Below the pieces are notes generated by a model. It was not told the origin of the DNA, did not search any database, and was given only the letters and a program-made list of their open reading frames with translations. The position numbers and the translations under genes were made by a program. Below are positions 1 through 9,569 of a DNA stretch of 64,000 bases, piece after piece (the first letter of the stretch is position 1; each line of letters begins with the position of its first letter). This DNA is from Candidatus Enterococcus huntleyi (GTDB lineage: Bacteria > Bacillota > Bacilli > Lactobacillales > Enterococcaceae): the NCBI RefSeq assembly GCF_009933175.1, contig NZ_MAEJ01000001.1:580238-644237 (forward strand), read 5' to 3'.

Positions 1-146
1 GAGAATGCGCGGAACCATTAATGGCAATTGTAGACAAAAGACTTATTTTTCTCTTCAACTAAACGAATCGACGGGAGCCAGCAAGCGATTGAATAAATTG
101 CAATAAGCTAAATCCTCAGTCAACAACTATCTTAGGAGGATACCAC

Positions 147-1727
147 TTGAAATTTAAAGAACTAAATTTATCACCAGAATTATTAGCAGCAGTAGAACGA
201 GCAGGATTTGAGGAAGCAACACCGATCCAGGAAGCAACAATCTCTCTTGCCTTAGACGGCAGAGACGTGATTGGACAAGCCCAAACGGGGACTGGTAAAA
301 CAGCCGCTTTCGGATTACCTATGTTGGAAAAGATTGATACGAATAATCGTGACCTACAAGGATTAGTAATTGCGCCAACGCGTGAATTAGCTATCCAAAC
401 GCAAGAAGAATTGTTCCGTTTAGGTAAAGATAAAAAAATTCGTGTGCAAGCTGTCTACGGTGGTGCTGATATCGGCCGCCAAATTCGTGGCTTAAAAGAT
501 CGTCCACATATCGTTGTCGGAACACCTGGCCGGATGCTTGACCATATCAACCGTCACACCCTAAAACTAGGCACAGTTCAAACGCTTGTTTTAGATGAAG
601 CGGATGAAATGTTAAACATGGGCTTCTTAGAAGATATCGAAAAGATTATCTCGCAAGTCCCAAGTGAACGCCAAACATTATTATTCTCAGCAACAATGCC
701 ACCAGCAATTAAGAGCATTGGTGTGAAATTCATGCAATCACCTGAGCATGTTCAAATTAAAACAAAAGAAATGACAGCAGACTTAATCGATCAGTATTAT
801 GTACGCTCAAAAGATTTTGAAAAATTTGATATCATGACTCGTTTACTAGATGTTCAAACACCGGAATTAACGATTGTTTTCGGTCGTACAAAACGTCGTG
901 TTGATGAATTAGCTCGTGGACTTGAAGCGCGTGGTTATCGTGCAGAAGGAATCCATGGCGATTTATCTCAACAAAAACGGATGAGCGTTTTACGTTCGTT
1001 CAAGAGTGGTCACTTAGACATTCTAGTGGCAACAGATGTAGCCGCTCGTGGTCTAGATATTTCTGGCGTAACTCACGTTTACAACTATGATATTCCTCAA
1101 GATCCAGAAAGCTATGTTCACCGTATTGGTCGGACTGGTCGTGCTGGTAAAGGCGGAATGTCAGTAACGTTTGTGACACCGAATGAGATGAGCTACTTAC
1201 ACGTTATCGAAAACTTAACCAAAAAACGCATGACTCCTCTACGTCCACCTTCTGAAAAAGAAGCTTTCAAAGGTCAATTAGGTGCGGCGATTGAAGAAGT
1301 TGAAACAAAACTTGAAGAAAACGGTCTAGATAAATATCTATCAGCATCAGATGATTTATTAGAAAAATATGAAGCGCAAGATTTAGTTGCGTTATTATTA
1401 AAAACTATTTCTAAAGACCCTTCAGATTCAGTGCCAGTTAAAATTACGCCAGAACGTCCATTGCCAGCCAATAAAAAAGGCTTTAACAAAAATGGCAAAC
1501 GTGGCGGAGGCGGGGGCGGCAATAATGGCCCACGTGCTCGTAAAGAGGGTGGCGGCGGCTACCGTGGCAAAGAAGGCGGCGGCAGTAGTTACCGTGGCAA
1601 CAAAAACAGCAAAAGCGGCGGCAACAGCAGCTACAACAACAAGAACGGCAATCGTCCATCAAATGGTGGCGGCAAACGTTCAAATGATAAAAAACGTGGC
1701 TTTGTAATCCGTAGCAACAACGACTAA
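147..1727 (+). CDS. cshA: DEAD-box ATP-dependent RNA helicase CshA
   Basis: Unwinds RNA duplexes; CshA-type helicases take part in mRNA decay, ribosome assembly and cold adaptation. Visible motifs: Q motif (ATPIQ near residue 25), Walker A AQTGTGKT (45-52), PTRELA, DEAD (about 150), SAT, and the C-terminal helicase motifs [12 protein letters not shown] and [10 protein letters not shown]. The last ~90 residues are a basic Gly/Asn/Arg/Lys-rich tail, encoded by a GGC/AAC-rich stretch, typical of the RNA-binding tails of CshA proteins. Start is TTG, with AGGAGGA 7-13 bases upstream. At 526 aa the length is normal for the family. The gene stands alone, with a terminator directly after it. The 146 bases before it show no gene and may be leader. 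Confidence 0.95.
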   Translation: MKFKELNLSPELLAAVERAGFEEATPIQEATISLALDGRDVIGQAQTGTGKTAAFGLPMLEKIDTNNRDLQGLVIAPTRELAIQTQEELFRLGKDKKIRVQAVYGGADIGRQIRGLKDRPHIVVGTPGRMLDHINRHTLKLGTVQTLVLDEADEMLNMGFLEDIEKIISQVPSERQTLLFSATMPPAIKSIGVKFMQSPEHVQIKTKEMTADLIDQYYVRSKDFEKFDIMTRLLDVQTPELTIVFGRTKRRVDELARGLEARGYRAEGIHGDLSQQKRMSVLRSFKSGHLDILVATDVAARGLDISGVTHVYNYDIPQDPESYVHRIGRTGRAGKGGMSVTFVTPNEMSYLHVIENLTKKRMTPLRPPSEKEAFKGQLGAAIEEVETKLEENGLDKYLSASDDLLEKYEAQDLVALLLKTISKDPSDSVPVKITPERPLPANKKGFNKNGKRGGGGGGNNGPRARKEGGGGYRGKEGGGSSYRGNKNSKSGGNSSYNNKNGNRPSNGGGKRSNDKKRGFVIRSNND

Positions 1728-1757
1728 TTACAAAGAATTACTGAATAAATTAGCCTA

Positions 1758-1796
1758 AGAAAATCTCTCGCTCAAACCGAGAGATTTTCTTTTTTT
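1758..1796 (+). terminator. Rho-independent terminator of cshA
   Basis: A 13-bp perfect stem (AGAAAATCTCTCG and its complement) with a 7-base loop, followed by a run of T. Confidence 0.9.
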
Positions 1797-1877
1797 GTGA
1801 TATACAGGGTTATGAGTGGTTTTTCTTTTTTTTTTTGGTAGAATAGGAATATCTTAACTTTGGAGAACGAAAAAAAT

Positions 1878-2228
1878 ATGATAAAAGGGATTGGCATAGA
1901 CGCGGTTGAATTAAAGAGAATTGAGAAAATAATTAAAGAAAAAAGAAGTTTTGCCCAAAGAGTGTTGACAACTAACGAACTGATGTTGTTTAATGACTTG
2001 ACACTACATCGGCAGGTAGAATTTTTAGCTGGCCGATATGCCTGTAAAGAAGCTTTTTCAAAAGCATGGGGCACAGGGATTGGAAAAGTTAATTTCCAAC
2101 AGATTGAAATTCTTAAGAATGAATTTGGTGCTCCTATCGTGACGAACTCGCCACACCAAGGCAACGTATTTGTGACAATTACTCATACAGATACGACGGC
2201 TATAGCCCAAATTTTGTTGGAAGACTGA
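1878..2228 (+). CDS. acpS: Holo-[acyl-carrier-protein] synthase AcpS
   Basis: Transfers 4'-phosphopantetheine from CoA to the acyl carrier protein, activating it for fatty acid synthesis. The N-terminal GIGIDAVELKRIE (metal-binding Asp) and the later FLAGRYACKEAFSKAWG signature are clear. The 116-aa length is right for AcpS. I choose ATG 1878 over an upstream in-frame TTG at 1860: the protein then begins MIKGIGID like other AcpS, and a TGGAG stretch lies upstream. It is followed within 20 bases by alr, a common firmicute pairing, so the two are probably co-transcribed with mazF. Confidence 0.93.
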   Translation: MIKGIGIDAVELKRIEKIIKEKRSFAQRVLTTNELMLFNDLTLHRQVEFLAGRYACKEAFSKAWGTGIGKVNFQQIEILKNEFGAPIVTNSPHQGNVFVTITHTDTTAIAQILLED

Positions 2229-2245
2229 GAAAGAAGGAATGAAAC

Positions 2246-3367
2246 ATGGTTGTCGCTACTTATCGACCAACAAGAGCGATTGTACATACACAAGCGATTC
2301 AAGAGAATGTCGAGAATGAACGCAGACGGTTAGCTGAGGGCACAGAATTATTTGCTGTGGTTAAGGCTAATGGTTATGGTCACGGAGCGTTAGAGACGGC
2401 CCAGGCAGCATTGGCTGGTGGCGCGACTGGTTTCTGTGTGGCAACACTTGATGAAGCAATAGAATTACGTGAGGCAGGGTTTACTGAGCCTATCTTGGTG
2501 ATGAGTTTTATTGAGCCTTGTTACAGTGCACTTGCTGCGGCGCATGATATAGCGATTGCGATTGGGACAAAGGAAGGTTTAAGAGAGACGGTCGCTTTGT
2601 TGGCTGCTGGAAACGTAGCGAATCAATTGAAGATTCATCTAGCGATAGATACTGGGATGGGTCGAATCGGTTTTTGTTCTTTAGCAGAAGTGCTTGAAGC
2701 GATTCAACTAATTGATCACTCAGAAAACTTGTTATGGGAAGGTTTGTTTACTCATTTTGCCACAGCGGATCAAGCAGATGACCGTTATTGGCAACAACAG
2801 TTAGAAAGATTTAAGGAAATTTTGGCTGGCTTGCCACGAGAACCGCGCTATGTGCATACAAGTAATAGTGCAACGGCCCTTTGGCATGAAGCAGGTATCG
2901 GGAATATGGTTCGCTATGGCGTTTCGATGTACGGACTGAACCCATCTGGTCATGCATTACCTGCACCGTATCCGTTGAAGCCAGCTTTAGAACTTGTTTC
3001 CGCATTGATGCAGGTAAAACATTTGCCTGAGGGTGCCGGGATTGGCTATGGGAAAACTTATGTCACGTCCACTACCGAGTGGATTGGAACGGTGCCGATT
3101 GGTTATGCCGATGGTTGGCTTCGAAACATGCAAGGATTTCACTTGCTTGTTGAAGGCGAACGTTGTGAGATTGTCGGTCGAGTGTGCATGGATCAATTAA
3201 TGATTCGTTTGCCACGTGCCTTTCCGGTCGGAACAAAGGTGACATTGATTGGTGAAAACCAACAGGAAATAATTAGTATGCAGGATGTGGCAGATCAATT
3301 AGTCACCATTCATTATGAGGTTGCCTGTACGCTTTCTGCTCGCGTCCCAAGAATATATCAGAAATGA
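2246..3367 (+). CDS. alr: Alanine racemase
   Basis: PLP-dependent interconversion of L- and D-alanine, supplying D-Ala for peptidoglycan and teichoic acid. The PLP lysine is K40 in [10 protein letters not shown]. The second catalytic residue is the Tyr of GIGYGKTY near residue 265. The C-terminal domain has the usual GRVCMDQLM. 373 aa is the family length. The ATG follows AGAAAGAAGG. The stop codon overlaps an out-of-frame ATG (TGA 3365-3367), and the mazF start lies 11 bases beyond. Confidence 0.96.
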   Translation: MVVATYRPTRAIVHTQAIQENVENERRRLAEGTELFAVVKANGYGHGALETAQAALAGGATGFCVATLDEAIELREAGFTEPILVMSFIEPCYSALAAAHDIAIAIGTKEGLRETVALLAAGNVANQLKIHLAIDTGMGRIGFCSLAEVLEAIQLIDHSENLLWEGLFTHFATADQADDRYWQQQLERFKEILAGLPREPRYVHTSNSATALWHEAGIGNMVRYGVSMYGLNPSGHALPAPYPLKPALELVSALMQVKHLPEGAGIGYGKTYVTSTTEWIGTVPIGYADGWLRNMQGFHLLVEGERCEIVGRVCMDQLMIRLPRAFPVGTKVTLIGENQQEIISMQDVADQLVTIHYEVACTLSARVPRIYQK

Positions 3368-3378
3368 AGGAGAAGTTA

Positions 3379-3792
3379 ATGGTAAAACGCGGTGATATTT
3401 ATTTTGCAGACCTTTCTCCAGTCGTTGGATCAGAGCAAGGTGGAATCAGACCTGTAGTCATTATTCAGAATAATTTAGGGAATCATTTTAGTCCAACTGT
3501 AATTATTGCAGCTATTACGGCGAAAATGGCGAAGCCTAAATTACCGACACATGTTGGTATTAAAGCAAGTGAGGATGGGATAGATAAAGATTCTGTTATC
3601 TTACTAGAACAAATTCGGACCATTGACAAGAGTCGATTAAAAGAAAAAGTGTGTCACTTAGATCAAAGAACGATGAGCAGTGTCGATCGCGCACTACGCG
3701 TTAGCATAGGAATTGAGCCAACGAATCATGGTCATCATTCGCATAAGGATGATAAAGGTCATGGACATGGAACTAAATCTAGTCATACATAA
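3379..3792 (+). CDS. mazF: MazF/PemK-type endoribonuclease with His-rich C-terminal tail
   Basis: Sequence-specific mRNA interferase of the MazF/NdoA family. [30 protein letters not shown] and the [16 protein letters not shown] block match the toxin fold closely. ATG 3379 is preferred over 3364 because it gives the family N-terminus and has AAGGAG at 3367-3372. The 137-aa product is longer than the usual ~115: the last ~22 residues (NHGHHSH... to SSHT) contain seven histidines plus Lys, Asp and Gly, and look like a metal-binding or disordered tail. No antitoxin gene lies upstream: alr ends 11 bases before the start. The alr-mazF order is common in firmicutes, with the antitoxin between them in Bacillus but missing here. 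Confidence 0.9.
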   Translation: MVKRGDIYFADLSPVVGSEQGGIRPVVIIQNNLGNHFSPTVIIAAITAKMAKPKLPTHVGIKASEDGIDKDSVILLEQIRTIDKSRLKEKVCHLDQRTMSSVDRALRVSIGIEPTNHGHHSHKDDKGHGHGTKSSHT

Positions 3793-3877
3793 GAATCGCG
3801 TGATAGATAAGTAGATGAAAGGGAAGGTGAGGCTGCGGTCTCGCTTTTTCTTATATAAAGGAGTGAATGGGAAGCAG

Positions 3878-4165
3878 ATGGCCTATTTTGTGATTAGTTG
3901 TGTAACGATACTGTTTATTTTCTTTGTGATTAAAGGCGTCCGTGGCTGGCGGAATCAATTAAAGCATCCAGTCACTGAAATTTATGGCTTAGTGGTTAAA
4001 AAATACGCTGAGGAGACGGCGGGCATCAAGCATTATTTTATTATTTTTCAAGTGCGCGAGGTGGAGACTGTCTATCAAATCCCGCATGAAGTTTATATTA
4101 AGATTGAACCACCTGTGAGAGGTTTGTTGCGCCATAGAGGCAGTCAATTTGTGTCCTTTGAATAA
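3878..4165 (+). CDS. DUF2500-like membrane-anchored protein
   Basis: One N-terminal membrane helix (YFVISCVTILFIFFVIKGV) is followed by a small soluble domain. The order of motifs (helix, then W..N..HPV, then VVKK, then HYFIIFQV, ending RGSQFVSFE) resembles the DUF2500 family, whose function is unknown. ATG 3878 is my preferred start because it puts the helix at the N-terminus; an in-frame ATG at 3815 and GTG at 3863 are alternatives. The gene is near, but not clearly part of, the alr-mazF operon. The family call is by eye. Confidence 0.6.
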   Translation: MAYFVISCVTILFIFFVIKGVRGWRNQLKHPVTEIYGLVVKKYAEETAGIKHYFIIFQVREVETVYQIPHEVYIKIEPPVRGLLRHRGSQFVSFE

Positions 4166-4260
4166 GTGCGTGTGTGTTTCTGAGTGGATTTAATTCGGAC
4201 GTCCTTTTTTTGGCGAAAAATAAGTAGTTGTCGTACACTTGAAGAAAAGGAGTGGAGACG

Positions 4261-5205
4261 ATGAAACGACTTGCAATCAAAGAGTATGGGCCAGCAAAGG
4301 CGGTCTTTGAAGCGATTGAGGCACAACCGAGAGCAGTTGGACCCGCGCATATTCGTGTGTCGCTAGAAGCTTTTGCATTGAATCCGTATGATGTCAGTGT
4401 CAGAAGTGGTCGAATGAAAGAAGTTCAGTCAGTCAAGTTTCCTTATGTCTTAGGTCATGATGGTACGGGGATTGTGACAGAAGTCGGCGCTGAGGTGACG
4501 GAATTAAAAGTGGGGGATGCGGTGATTGTCTACCCCATCTCAGGTACTTACGGTGAGGAAGTCGTCTTGCCTGCCAAAAAAGCTGTGAAGCGACCTAGTA
4601 ATATGTCGATTGCTGAAGCCGCGGCGTTACCCACGATGGGGATTACTGCTTATAATATTCTTCATCAGCTGTTAAAAATTAAGAAAGGGTTAGTGGTGAT
4701 GGTTCAAGGTGCTTCAGGCGGAGTGGGTTCACTCCTGATTCAATTGTTAAAAGCGAACGGAAATCACGTCTTGGCCAGTGCATCAGCGAAAAATGAGGAC
4801 TTTGTTAAAGGCTTAGGCGCGGATGAATTTGTTGCCTATGATCAAGCAGATGCTGGGGCTGTCTTTGCCAATCGAGCAACTATCGTAATTGACGCAACGA
4901 AGGGCAGTTTGTCTGCAGCTAGTGGCATGCAAATTTTAAAGGAAAATGGCACCTATATTGCCTTGAATAATTTGCCAAAAGAGGCTGAGCGAACGAAGTC
5001 TGGTACTTATATCGCTTTTCAACCAAAGCGAGAATATCCGGATAAGGAAGCATTGGAAGCCTTGGTTTCTCTTTATGAGAGAGATCAATTGTCGATTCAT
5101 GTAGCAGAGGTTTGGCCATTTACCTTGGCGAATGTTATTAAGGGACATGAACTGTTGGAAGGTCATCCCCCGGCAGGTAAAATAGTTATTCAAATAAAAG
5201 AGTAG
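4261..5205 (+). CDS. Zinc-independent MDR-family oxidoreductase (quinone reductase-like)
   Basis: Medium-chain dehydrogenase/reductase of the NAD(P)H:quinone/enone oxidoreductase type. Visible are the N-terminal GroES-like domain with LGHDGTGIVTEVGAEV and the Rossmann nucleotide-binding motif VQGASGGVGSLLIQLL near residue 155. The catalytic zinc cysteines of classical alcohol dehydrogenases are absent. Length (314 aa) is usual. The start is ATG 4261, with AAAGGAG at 4246-4252; the upstream in-frame GTG overlaps that site. The substrate cannot be read from the sequence. The next gene starts 15 bases later. Confidence 0.85.
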   Translation: MKRLAIKEYGPAKAVFEAIEAQPRAVGPAHIRVSLEAFALNPYDVSVRSGRMKEVQSVKFPYVLGHDGTGIVTEVGAEVTELKVGDAVIVYPISGTYGEEVVLPAKKAVKRPSNMSIAEAAALPTMGITAYNILHQLLKIKKGLVVMVQGASGGVGSLLIQLLKANGNHVLASASAKNEDFVKGLGADEFVAYDQADAGAVFANRATIVIDATKGSLSAASGMQILKENGTYIALNNLPKEAERTKSGTYIAFQPKREYPDKEALEALVSLYERDQLSIHVAEVWPFTLANVIKGHELLEGHPPAGKIVIQIKE

Positions 5206-5219
5206 GTAAGGAAGAGTAG

Positions 5220-5537
5220 ATGGACAAGGAAACGTGGGCGTTACTAAAGGAAAATTTTACAGAGTTTGAGTTTATCGAATCGAGGTATTATCGGTTACGT
5301 GAGATTGAAAATAATCGGTATGAAATGGCCTGTATTCTATTGGGTCCCTGTGGCGATAAAACCTATCATCCACAGATAACAGTGACTGTCGAAGAGGAAG
5401 TTACACCACTTACCTTGATTGATACAGAAGTTGTTCCAAATGTGTATCTGACTCGAGAGACACAACCGCAACAATTACAACAAGCGCTAGATAAGTTGGT
5501 AGCCGATTTTTTACAGGCCAAAAACTTAGCGCTATAG
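5220..5537 (+). CDS. Small acidic protein of unknown function
   Basis: I do not recognise this 105-aa protein. It is soluble, acidic, and contains no membrane segment or signal peptide. Its start has a GGAAG site 6 bases upstream. It lies 15 bases after the oxidoreductase gene in the same direction, so it is probably co-transcribed. A terminator follows at about 5616. Confidence 0.6.
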   Translation: MDKETWALLKENFTEFEFIESRYYRLREIENNRYEMACILLGPCGDKTYHPQITVTVEEEVTPLTLIDTEVVPNVYLTRETQPQQLQQALDKLVADFLQAKNLAL

Positions 5538-5615
5538 AATAAATAATAATCAACCAATCTAAAAGAACGTGTGGCTCATAATATGCAAATGTTTGGGGCC
5601 ACTTGCCGCATAAGG

Positions 5616-5660
5616 TGATTGTCAGGCCAGTCAATAATGGCTATGACAATCGCTTTTTTT
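5616..5660 (+). terminator. Rho-independent terminator
   Basis: TGATTGTCA pairs with TGACAATCG, with an inner GCCA/TGGC pair, followed by seven T. It ends the oxidoreductase/small-protein unit. The rest of 5661-5846 shows no convincing gene. Confidence 0.75.
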
Positions 5661-5846
5661 GTGTAATCATTTGTTTGTTCTACTAGAAGAAAATAAAAAT
5701 TCGTTCCAATACTCTTTCTATGAGAAGCGTGGTAAAGTAAAGCAAGGAACAATGTGGACGAATGCTTGGTTTCTCGATGGAAAGGCTCTCAATTTTGACA
5801 GTTGTTTCTATTTGTCAAAAAAAGCCTCTCGTTCAGTGGGTCTTGA

Positions 5847-5876
5847 TTGCATTCGCTGAAAAAAATATGGTAAAGT
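5847..5876 (+). promoter_or_regulatory. Promoter of the YhgE-like gene
   Basis: TTGCAT and TAAAGT separated by 18 bases, ending 38 bases before the likely GTG start. Confidence 0.55.
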
Positions 5877-5914
5877 AGTTCAGCTAATCAAAATGCACGA
5901 AGGATGTGTCTGAA

Positions 5915-8623
5915 GTGAATCATATCAAAAATACGTTTAAGTTATTCGTTTTGGATTGGAGACGAATTTTTAGAAATCCAATCGCGACGCTTTTAATTAT
6001 TGCCCTAATGATCATCCCCTCGCTGTATGCTTGGTTTAATATCAAGGCATTATGGGATCCATATGGGAATACCGGGGAATTACCGATTGCCGTATATAGT
6101 GCCGATAAATCGACGACTTTTCAGGACAAAGAAGTGGCCATCGGCGATGAGGTCATGAAGAGTTTGCACAAAAATAAACAGTTAGGTTGGCGTTTCGTCG
6201 ATTCCAAGAAGGAATTAGACGATGGAGTGAAATCAGGCGAATACTATGCAGGAATTTATTTGCCAGAAGACTTCTCGACTGACTTATTAAGCTTCACGAC
6301 AGGGGATATCAAAAAGCCCACGATTGAGTATTCAATCAATGAGAAAATTAATGCGATTGCGCCGAAAATTGCCGACAAAGGGGCCAGCTCGATTCAAGCG
6401 CAAATCACTGATGAATTTACCAAGACTGCCAGCTCAACCTTGATCAAGGTCTTTAATGAGATTGGCTATGATTTGGATAGTAACCTTGTCAGCATTACCA
6501 AGGTTAAAGATATGATTCTTTCCACCGATAAGGATTTAGATAAAATTGAAGGTTATACCAAAGAAGTCATCGAACTAAATAATAAAATGCCTGAGTTGAA
6601 GGATAAATTGGCGAAGGCCAATGAATTTGTCGAGTATGTACCGAAAGTTAATGAAATGGGCGAAAAATTAATTGCCTTAAACGATAAAATGCCGCAACTT
6701 AAGCAACAAGCAGCAATTATTTTGACGTTGCAGTCTAAGATTCCAGAAATTCAGAATGCCGGCGCGCAATTAGCACAGGTCGACAATGATTTTGATTCAA
6801 TCGAACAAACCATGAATGAAGGAATTGATGAAGCGAAGACTGGCTTACAAATTATTCAACAAGTCCAAACGGCGATGCCAGACATTAAAGAGTTGGGTAA
6901 TCAAGCCAGTGATCTTTCTAAGACTACTAGCGATGCGCTAGGACAATTTCAAACAGCTTTGCCAGGAATCACAACCAGTATCAAGGTGACGTTAGAAACG
7001 CTGGGAGATGTTTCTTCTGACGTAGTCTCAATCACAGGTGAGCTTCAAGACGTGATTAATGACAATCAGCTGACCGATGAAGAAAAAGCAGCAGCGATCT
7101 CAGCTTTGTCGCATTTTTCAGAAAAACTAGCGAATCAACTGACTGCGATTGACGATTTAATGGCGTTGTTTGAAAAAATCCAAGCCTTACCAGACGGACC
7201 AGATTTGAGTGGTCAAATTGAGAAATTAAATAACTTAAAAACATTGATTCAAGGAATGAAAACGCGAATTGATGGCGTGGTTGCTGCGGGGCCAGATGCG
7301 ATAAATGTCGATGGCTTACAAGCTTTACTAGGCGACATTAATGCGTTTGCTGGTTCAGTTAATACGATTGTTTCAGGAATTGATCCGGAAGCAATTAGTA
7401 CGCAAATATCAACAATTCTCAGCAAGAGTCTAGCGGCTTTAAAGAATGCTGATGATTTGTTAGCAAAAGTCAAAACAATTGATTTCGACTCATTGTTGTC
7501 TTCCACTAAAACGACTGTCAGTCGGGCGATTGATACGTTAGAAAAATATCAAAAACAAATGCCGGCAATTCGCCAAGAAATTCATGATGCGAATACTTTA
7601 TTGAATGGTCATATGGACGAGATTGTTAATGGCATCAATAAGGGCGCAGATTTGTATAATAATGAGTTGCCTGTGTTAGAAAGTAAGTTAGGTTTGGCTG
7701 CCAACTTTATTCAAAATGATTGGCCTGATTTGGAGAAAGAAATCACGACCACTTTGAAGACGGTCAATGACAAAATGCCGATGGTGGAAAGTGCGTTGAG
7801 TAAAGCCACGGACTTAATTAATAACGATTGGCCAAGTATAAAATCAGGGATTAGTAAAGCTGCGGATGCGATTCGAAAAGGTGAAAGCGAAGTTGACTTG
7901 GGGCAAGTGATTAAACTCTTGAAGCTGGATGCCAACAAGGAAAGTGATTTCTTCACGCAGCCAGTCAATTTGAAAACCAATCAGCTCTATCCAATTGCTA
8001 ATAATGGTTCGGCTAGTACGCCATTCTATACAGCTCTTTGTCTATGGGTCGGCGCGGTGCTCTTTTCTAGTATTGCAACAACCGATTATTTCTTAAAAGA
8101 AAAAGACAAACGGAAATACAGCAAACGCGAACAATTTTCTGCTCGGATGTTGACCTTCTTAACGATGGGACTTGCCCAAGGCTTAATTGTTACCTTAGGA
8201 AATTATTTCTTATTAGGCGTCGATGTGCGTCATCCCGTCTACAGCGTGCTCTTTGGCCTGTTGATTGCCTTGACCTTTATGATGATGGTCTATGTTCTAG
8301 TAGCCCTCTTTGGCAATGTCGGTAAGGGGATCGCGATTATTATCCTGGTGCTCTCTATTTCCGGCGGGGGTGGGAACTACCCAATTCAAGTATCCGGAAA
8401 ATTCTTCCAAATGATTAATCCATTCTTGCCATTTACTCATGCAGTAAATCTCTTACGGGAATCCGCTGGGGGAATTTACTGGCCAAATGCGATGAACGCC
8501 ATTTGGATTATGATTGCACTCTTCGTTGTCTTTGCGATTGTTGGTGTCTGGTTCTATCCATATATCGAAACGCAAATGAAGAAATTGACGAAGATTTCAC
8601 ACGAAAGTCATATTTTCCATTAA
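5915..8623 (+). CDS. YhgE/Pip family membrane protein (ABC-2-type permease fold)
   Basis: Large membrane protein of the YhgE/phage-infection-protein (Pip) family. One N-terminal helix (about residues 20-40, [21 protein letters not shown]) is followed by ~650 extracytoplasmic residues rich in coiled-coil and repeats of the type (L/I)NDKMP, and then about five C-terminal helices with an ABC-2-like fold. Relatives include the phage receptor Pip of lactococci and ESX/WXG-linked YueB; export of a substrate is suspected but not shown. A GTG at 5906 is in frame, but the only good ribosome site (GAAGGA, 5899-5904) suits GTG 5915 better. About 902 aa, the usual size. Single-gene unit with its own promoter and terminator. 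Confidence 0.85.
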   Translation: MNHIKNTFKLFVLDWRRIFRNPIATLLIIALMIIPSLYAWFNIKALWDPYGNTGELPIAVYSADKSTTFQDKEVAIGDEVMKSLHKNKQLGWRFVDSKKELDDGVKSGEYYAGIYLPEDFSTDLLSFTTGDIKKPTIEYSINEKINAIAPKIADKGASSIQAQITDEFTKTASSTLIKVFNEIGYDLDSNLVSITKVKDMILSTDKDLDKIEGYTKEVIELNNKMPELKDKLAKANEFVEYVPKVNEMGEKLIALNDKMPQLKQQAAIILTLQSKIPEIQNAGAQLAQVDNDFDSIEQTMNEGIDEAKTGLQIIQQVQTAMPDIKELGNQASDLSKTTSDALGQFQTALPGITTSIKVTLETLGDVSSDVVSITGELQDVINDNQLTDEEKAAAISALSHFSEKLANQLTAIDDLMALFEKIQALPDGPDLSGQIEKLNNLKTLIQGMKTRIDGVVAAGPDAINVDGLQALLGDINAFAGSVNTIVSGIDPEAISTQISTILSKSLAALKNADDLLAKVKTIDFDSLLSSTKTTVSRAIDTLEKYQKQMPAIRQEIHDANTLLNGHMDEIVNGINKGADLYNNELPVLESKLGLAANFIQNDWPDLEKEITTTLKTVNDKMPMVESALSKATDLINNDWPSIKSGISKAADAIRKGESEVDLGQVIKLLKLDANKESDFFTQPVNLKTNQLYPIANNGSASTPFYTALCLWVGAVLFSSIATTDYFLKEKDKRKYSKREQFSARMLTFLTMGLAQGLIVTLGNYFLLGVDVRHPVYSVLFGLLIALTFMMMVYVLVALFGNVGKGIAIIILVLSISGGGGNYPIQVSGKFFQMINPFLPFTHAVNLLRESAGGIYWPNAMNAIWIMIALFVVFAIVGVWFYPYIETQMKKLTKISHESHIFH

Positions 8624-8720
8624 TCATAAGAGTGATTGAAATGTAAGATGAAAGCCAGATAAATCGCGTAGTAACTAATAAATATATGCGAAGAAAATAA
8701 GTGAAAAGCAACTAGAAAAA

Positions 8721-8756
8721 TCGATCGGGATATAAAATTCCTAATCGGTTTTTTTG
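8721..8756 (+). terminator. Probable terminator after the YhgE-like gene
   Basis: CGAT/ATCG and GGA/TCC pair around an AT-rich loop, followed by seven T; the stem is imperfect. Confidence 0.55.
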
Positions 8757-8820
8757 TCGTCAGCTTGGAATTTCCAATAGAGGTGGCAACCCTTTTCTAG
8801 ATAAATCACTGAGGATAAGC

Positions 8821-8849
8821 TTGGTTAGTTCTTGCTAATTTTTGTTAAT
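8821..8849 (+). promoter_or_regulatory. Three direct repeats upstream of the response regulator gene
   Basis: TTGGTTAG (8821), TTGCTAAT (8832) and TTGTTAAT (8842) are spaced 11 and 10 bases, about one helical turn, 43-71 bases before the response regulator start. OmpR-family regulators typically bind such direct repeats, so autoregulation is likely. Confidence 0.5.
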
Positions 8850-8891
8850 CTAGTACTATTTAAGTAATTGGAACACGGAAGGTCGGAGGAA

Positions 8892-9569
8892 ATGAAGAAA
8901 TTACTGATTATCGATGATGAAATTGATTTACTCTCTTCTTTTAAAGAATATTTTCAAATGGAAGGCTACCTTGTTTATACTGCGAAATGTGCGAATGAAG
9001 GCTTGAGTAAACTGCAGGCGGTTCCTGATCTCATCGTTTTAGATGTCTCGATGCCAGAGATTGATGGTTTTGAGTTATGTCAGAGAATTAGGAACGAGGT
9101 TAGCTGTCCGATTTTATTTTTATCGGCGAGGGAAGAGGAAGAGAATCGGATTCGTGGCTTACAAGTCGGTGGCGATGATTATTTAATTAAACCGGTTAGT
9201 CTGAAAGAACTTTCTTACCGGATTGCGGCCCATTTACGTAGAGAAGAACGCCGTAGAGAGACAGTTAATCCGAGTATTCGATTTTTTGGCGATATCTCAA
9301 TCGATGAGGAGCAGAAGCAGGTATTTGTGAAAGGCGACTCTCTGCAGCTGACCAAAGTCGAGTTTGAGATTGTCAGTTATCTTACAGAACACGTACCGCG
9401 GGTCTGCTCAAAAGAAATGATCTATACACATCTTTGGCAGTATGAAAAAGAAGGAAATGAAGATATTATTATGGAGCATATTCGCAGAATTAGAAATAAA
9501 TTTCTTCTATATACGAAAAAAGAGGTGGTTCATACAGTTTGGGGGCAGGGGTATCAATGGATTGGTTAA
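8892..9569 (+). CDS. OmpR-family response regulator
   Basis: Two-component response regulator. The receiver domain (1-115) has the acidic pair D8/D9, the phospho-acceptor D51 (IVLDVSMPE) and the conserved Lys in LIKPV. The C-terminal winged helix (about 130-225) ends VHTVWGQGYQWIG, the classical OmpR/PhoB signature. The start is ATG 8892 (MKKLLIIDDE); a TTG at 8868 is in frame but would add a non-conserved extension. The gene overlaps the kinase gene by 13 bases. Together with the ABC genes downstream it forms one operon, so it probably controls that transporter. Confidence 0.93.
   Translation: MKKLLIIDDEIDLLSSFKEYFQMEGYLVYTAKCANEGLSKLQAVPDLIVLDVSMPEIDGFELCQRIRNEVSCPILFLSAREEEENRIRGLQVGGDDYLIKPVSLKELSYRIAAHLRREERRRETVNPSIRFFGDISIDEEQKQVFVKGDSLQLTKVEFEIVSYLTEHVPRVCSKEMIYTHLWQYEKEGNEDIIMEHIRRIRNKFLLYTKKEVVHTVWGQGYQWIG

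Noticed and set aside
1483-1707. Cys-rich and Ala-rich open frames inside the cshA tail
   Set aside because: They are shadows of the GGC/AAC-rich coding repeat; no ribosome sites.
5659-5859. 66-codon open frame between a terminator and the YhgE promoter
   Set aside because: No ribosome binding site, starts right on the terminator T run, and no recognisable protein features.
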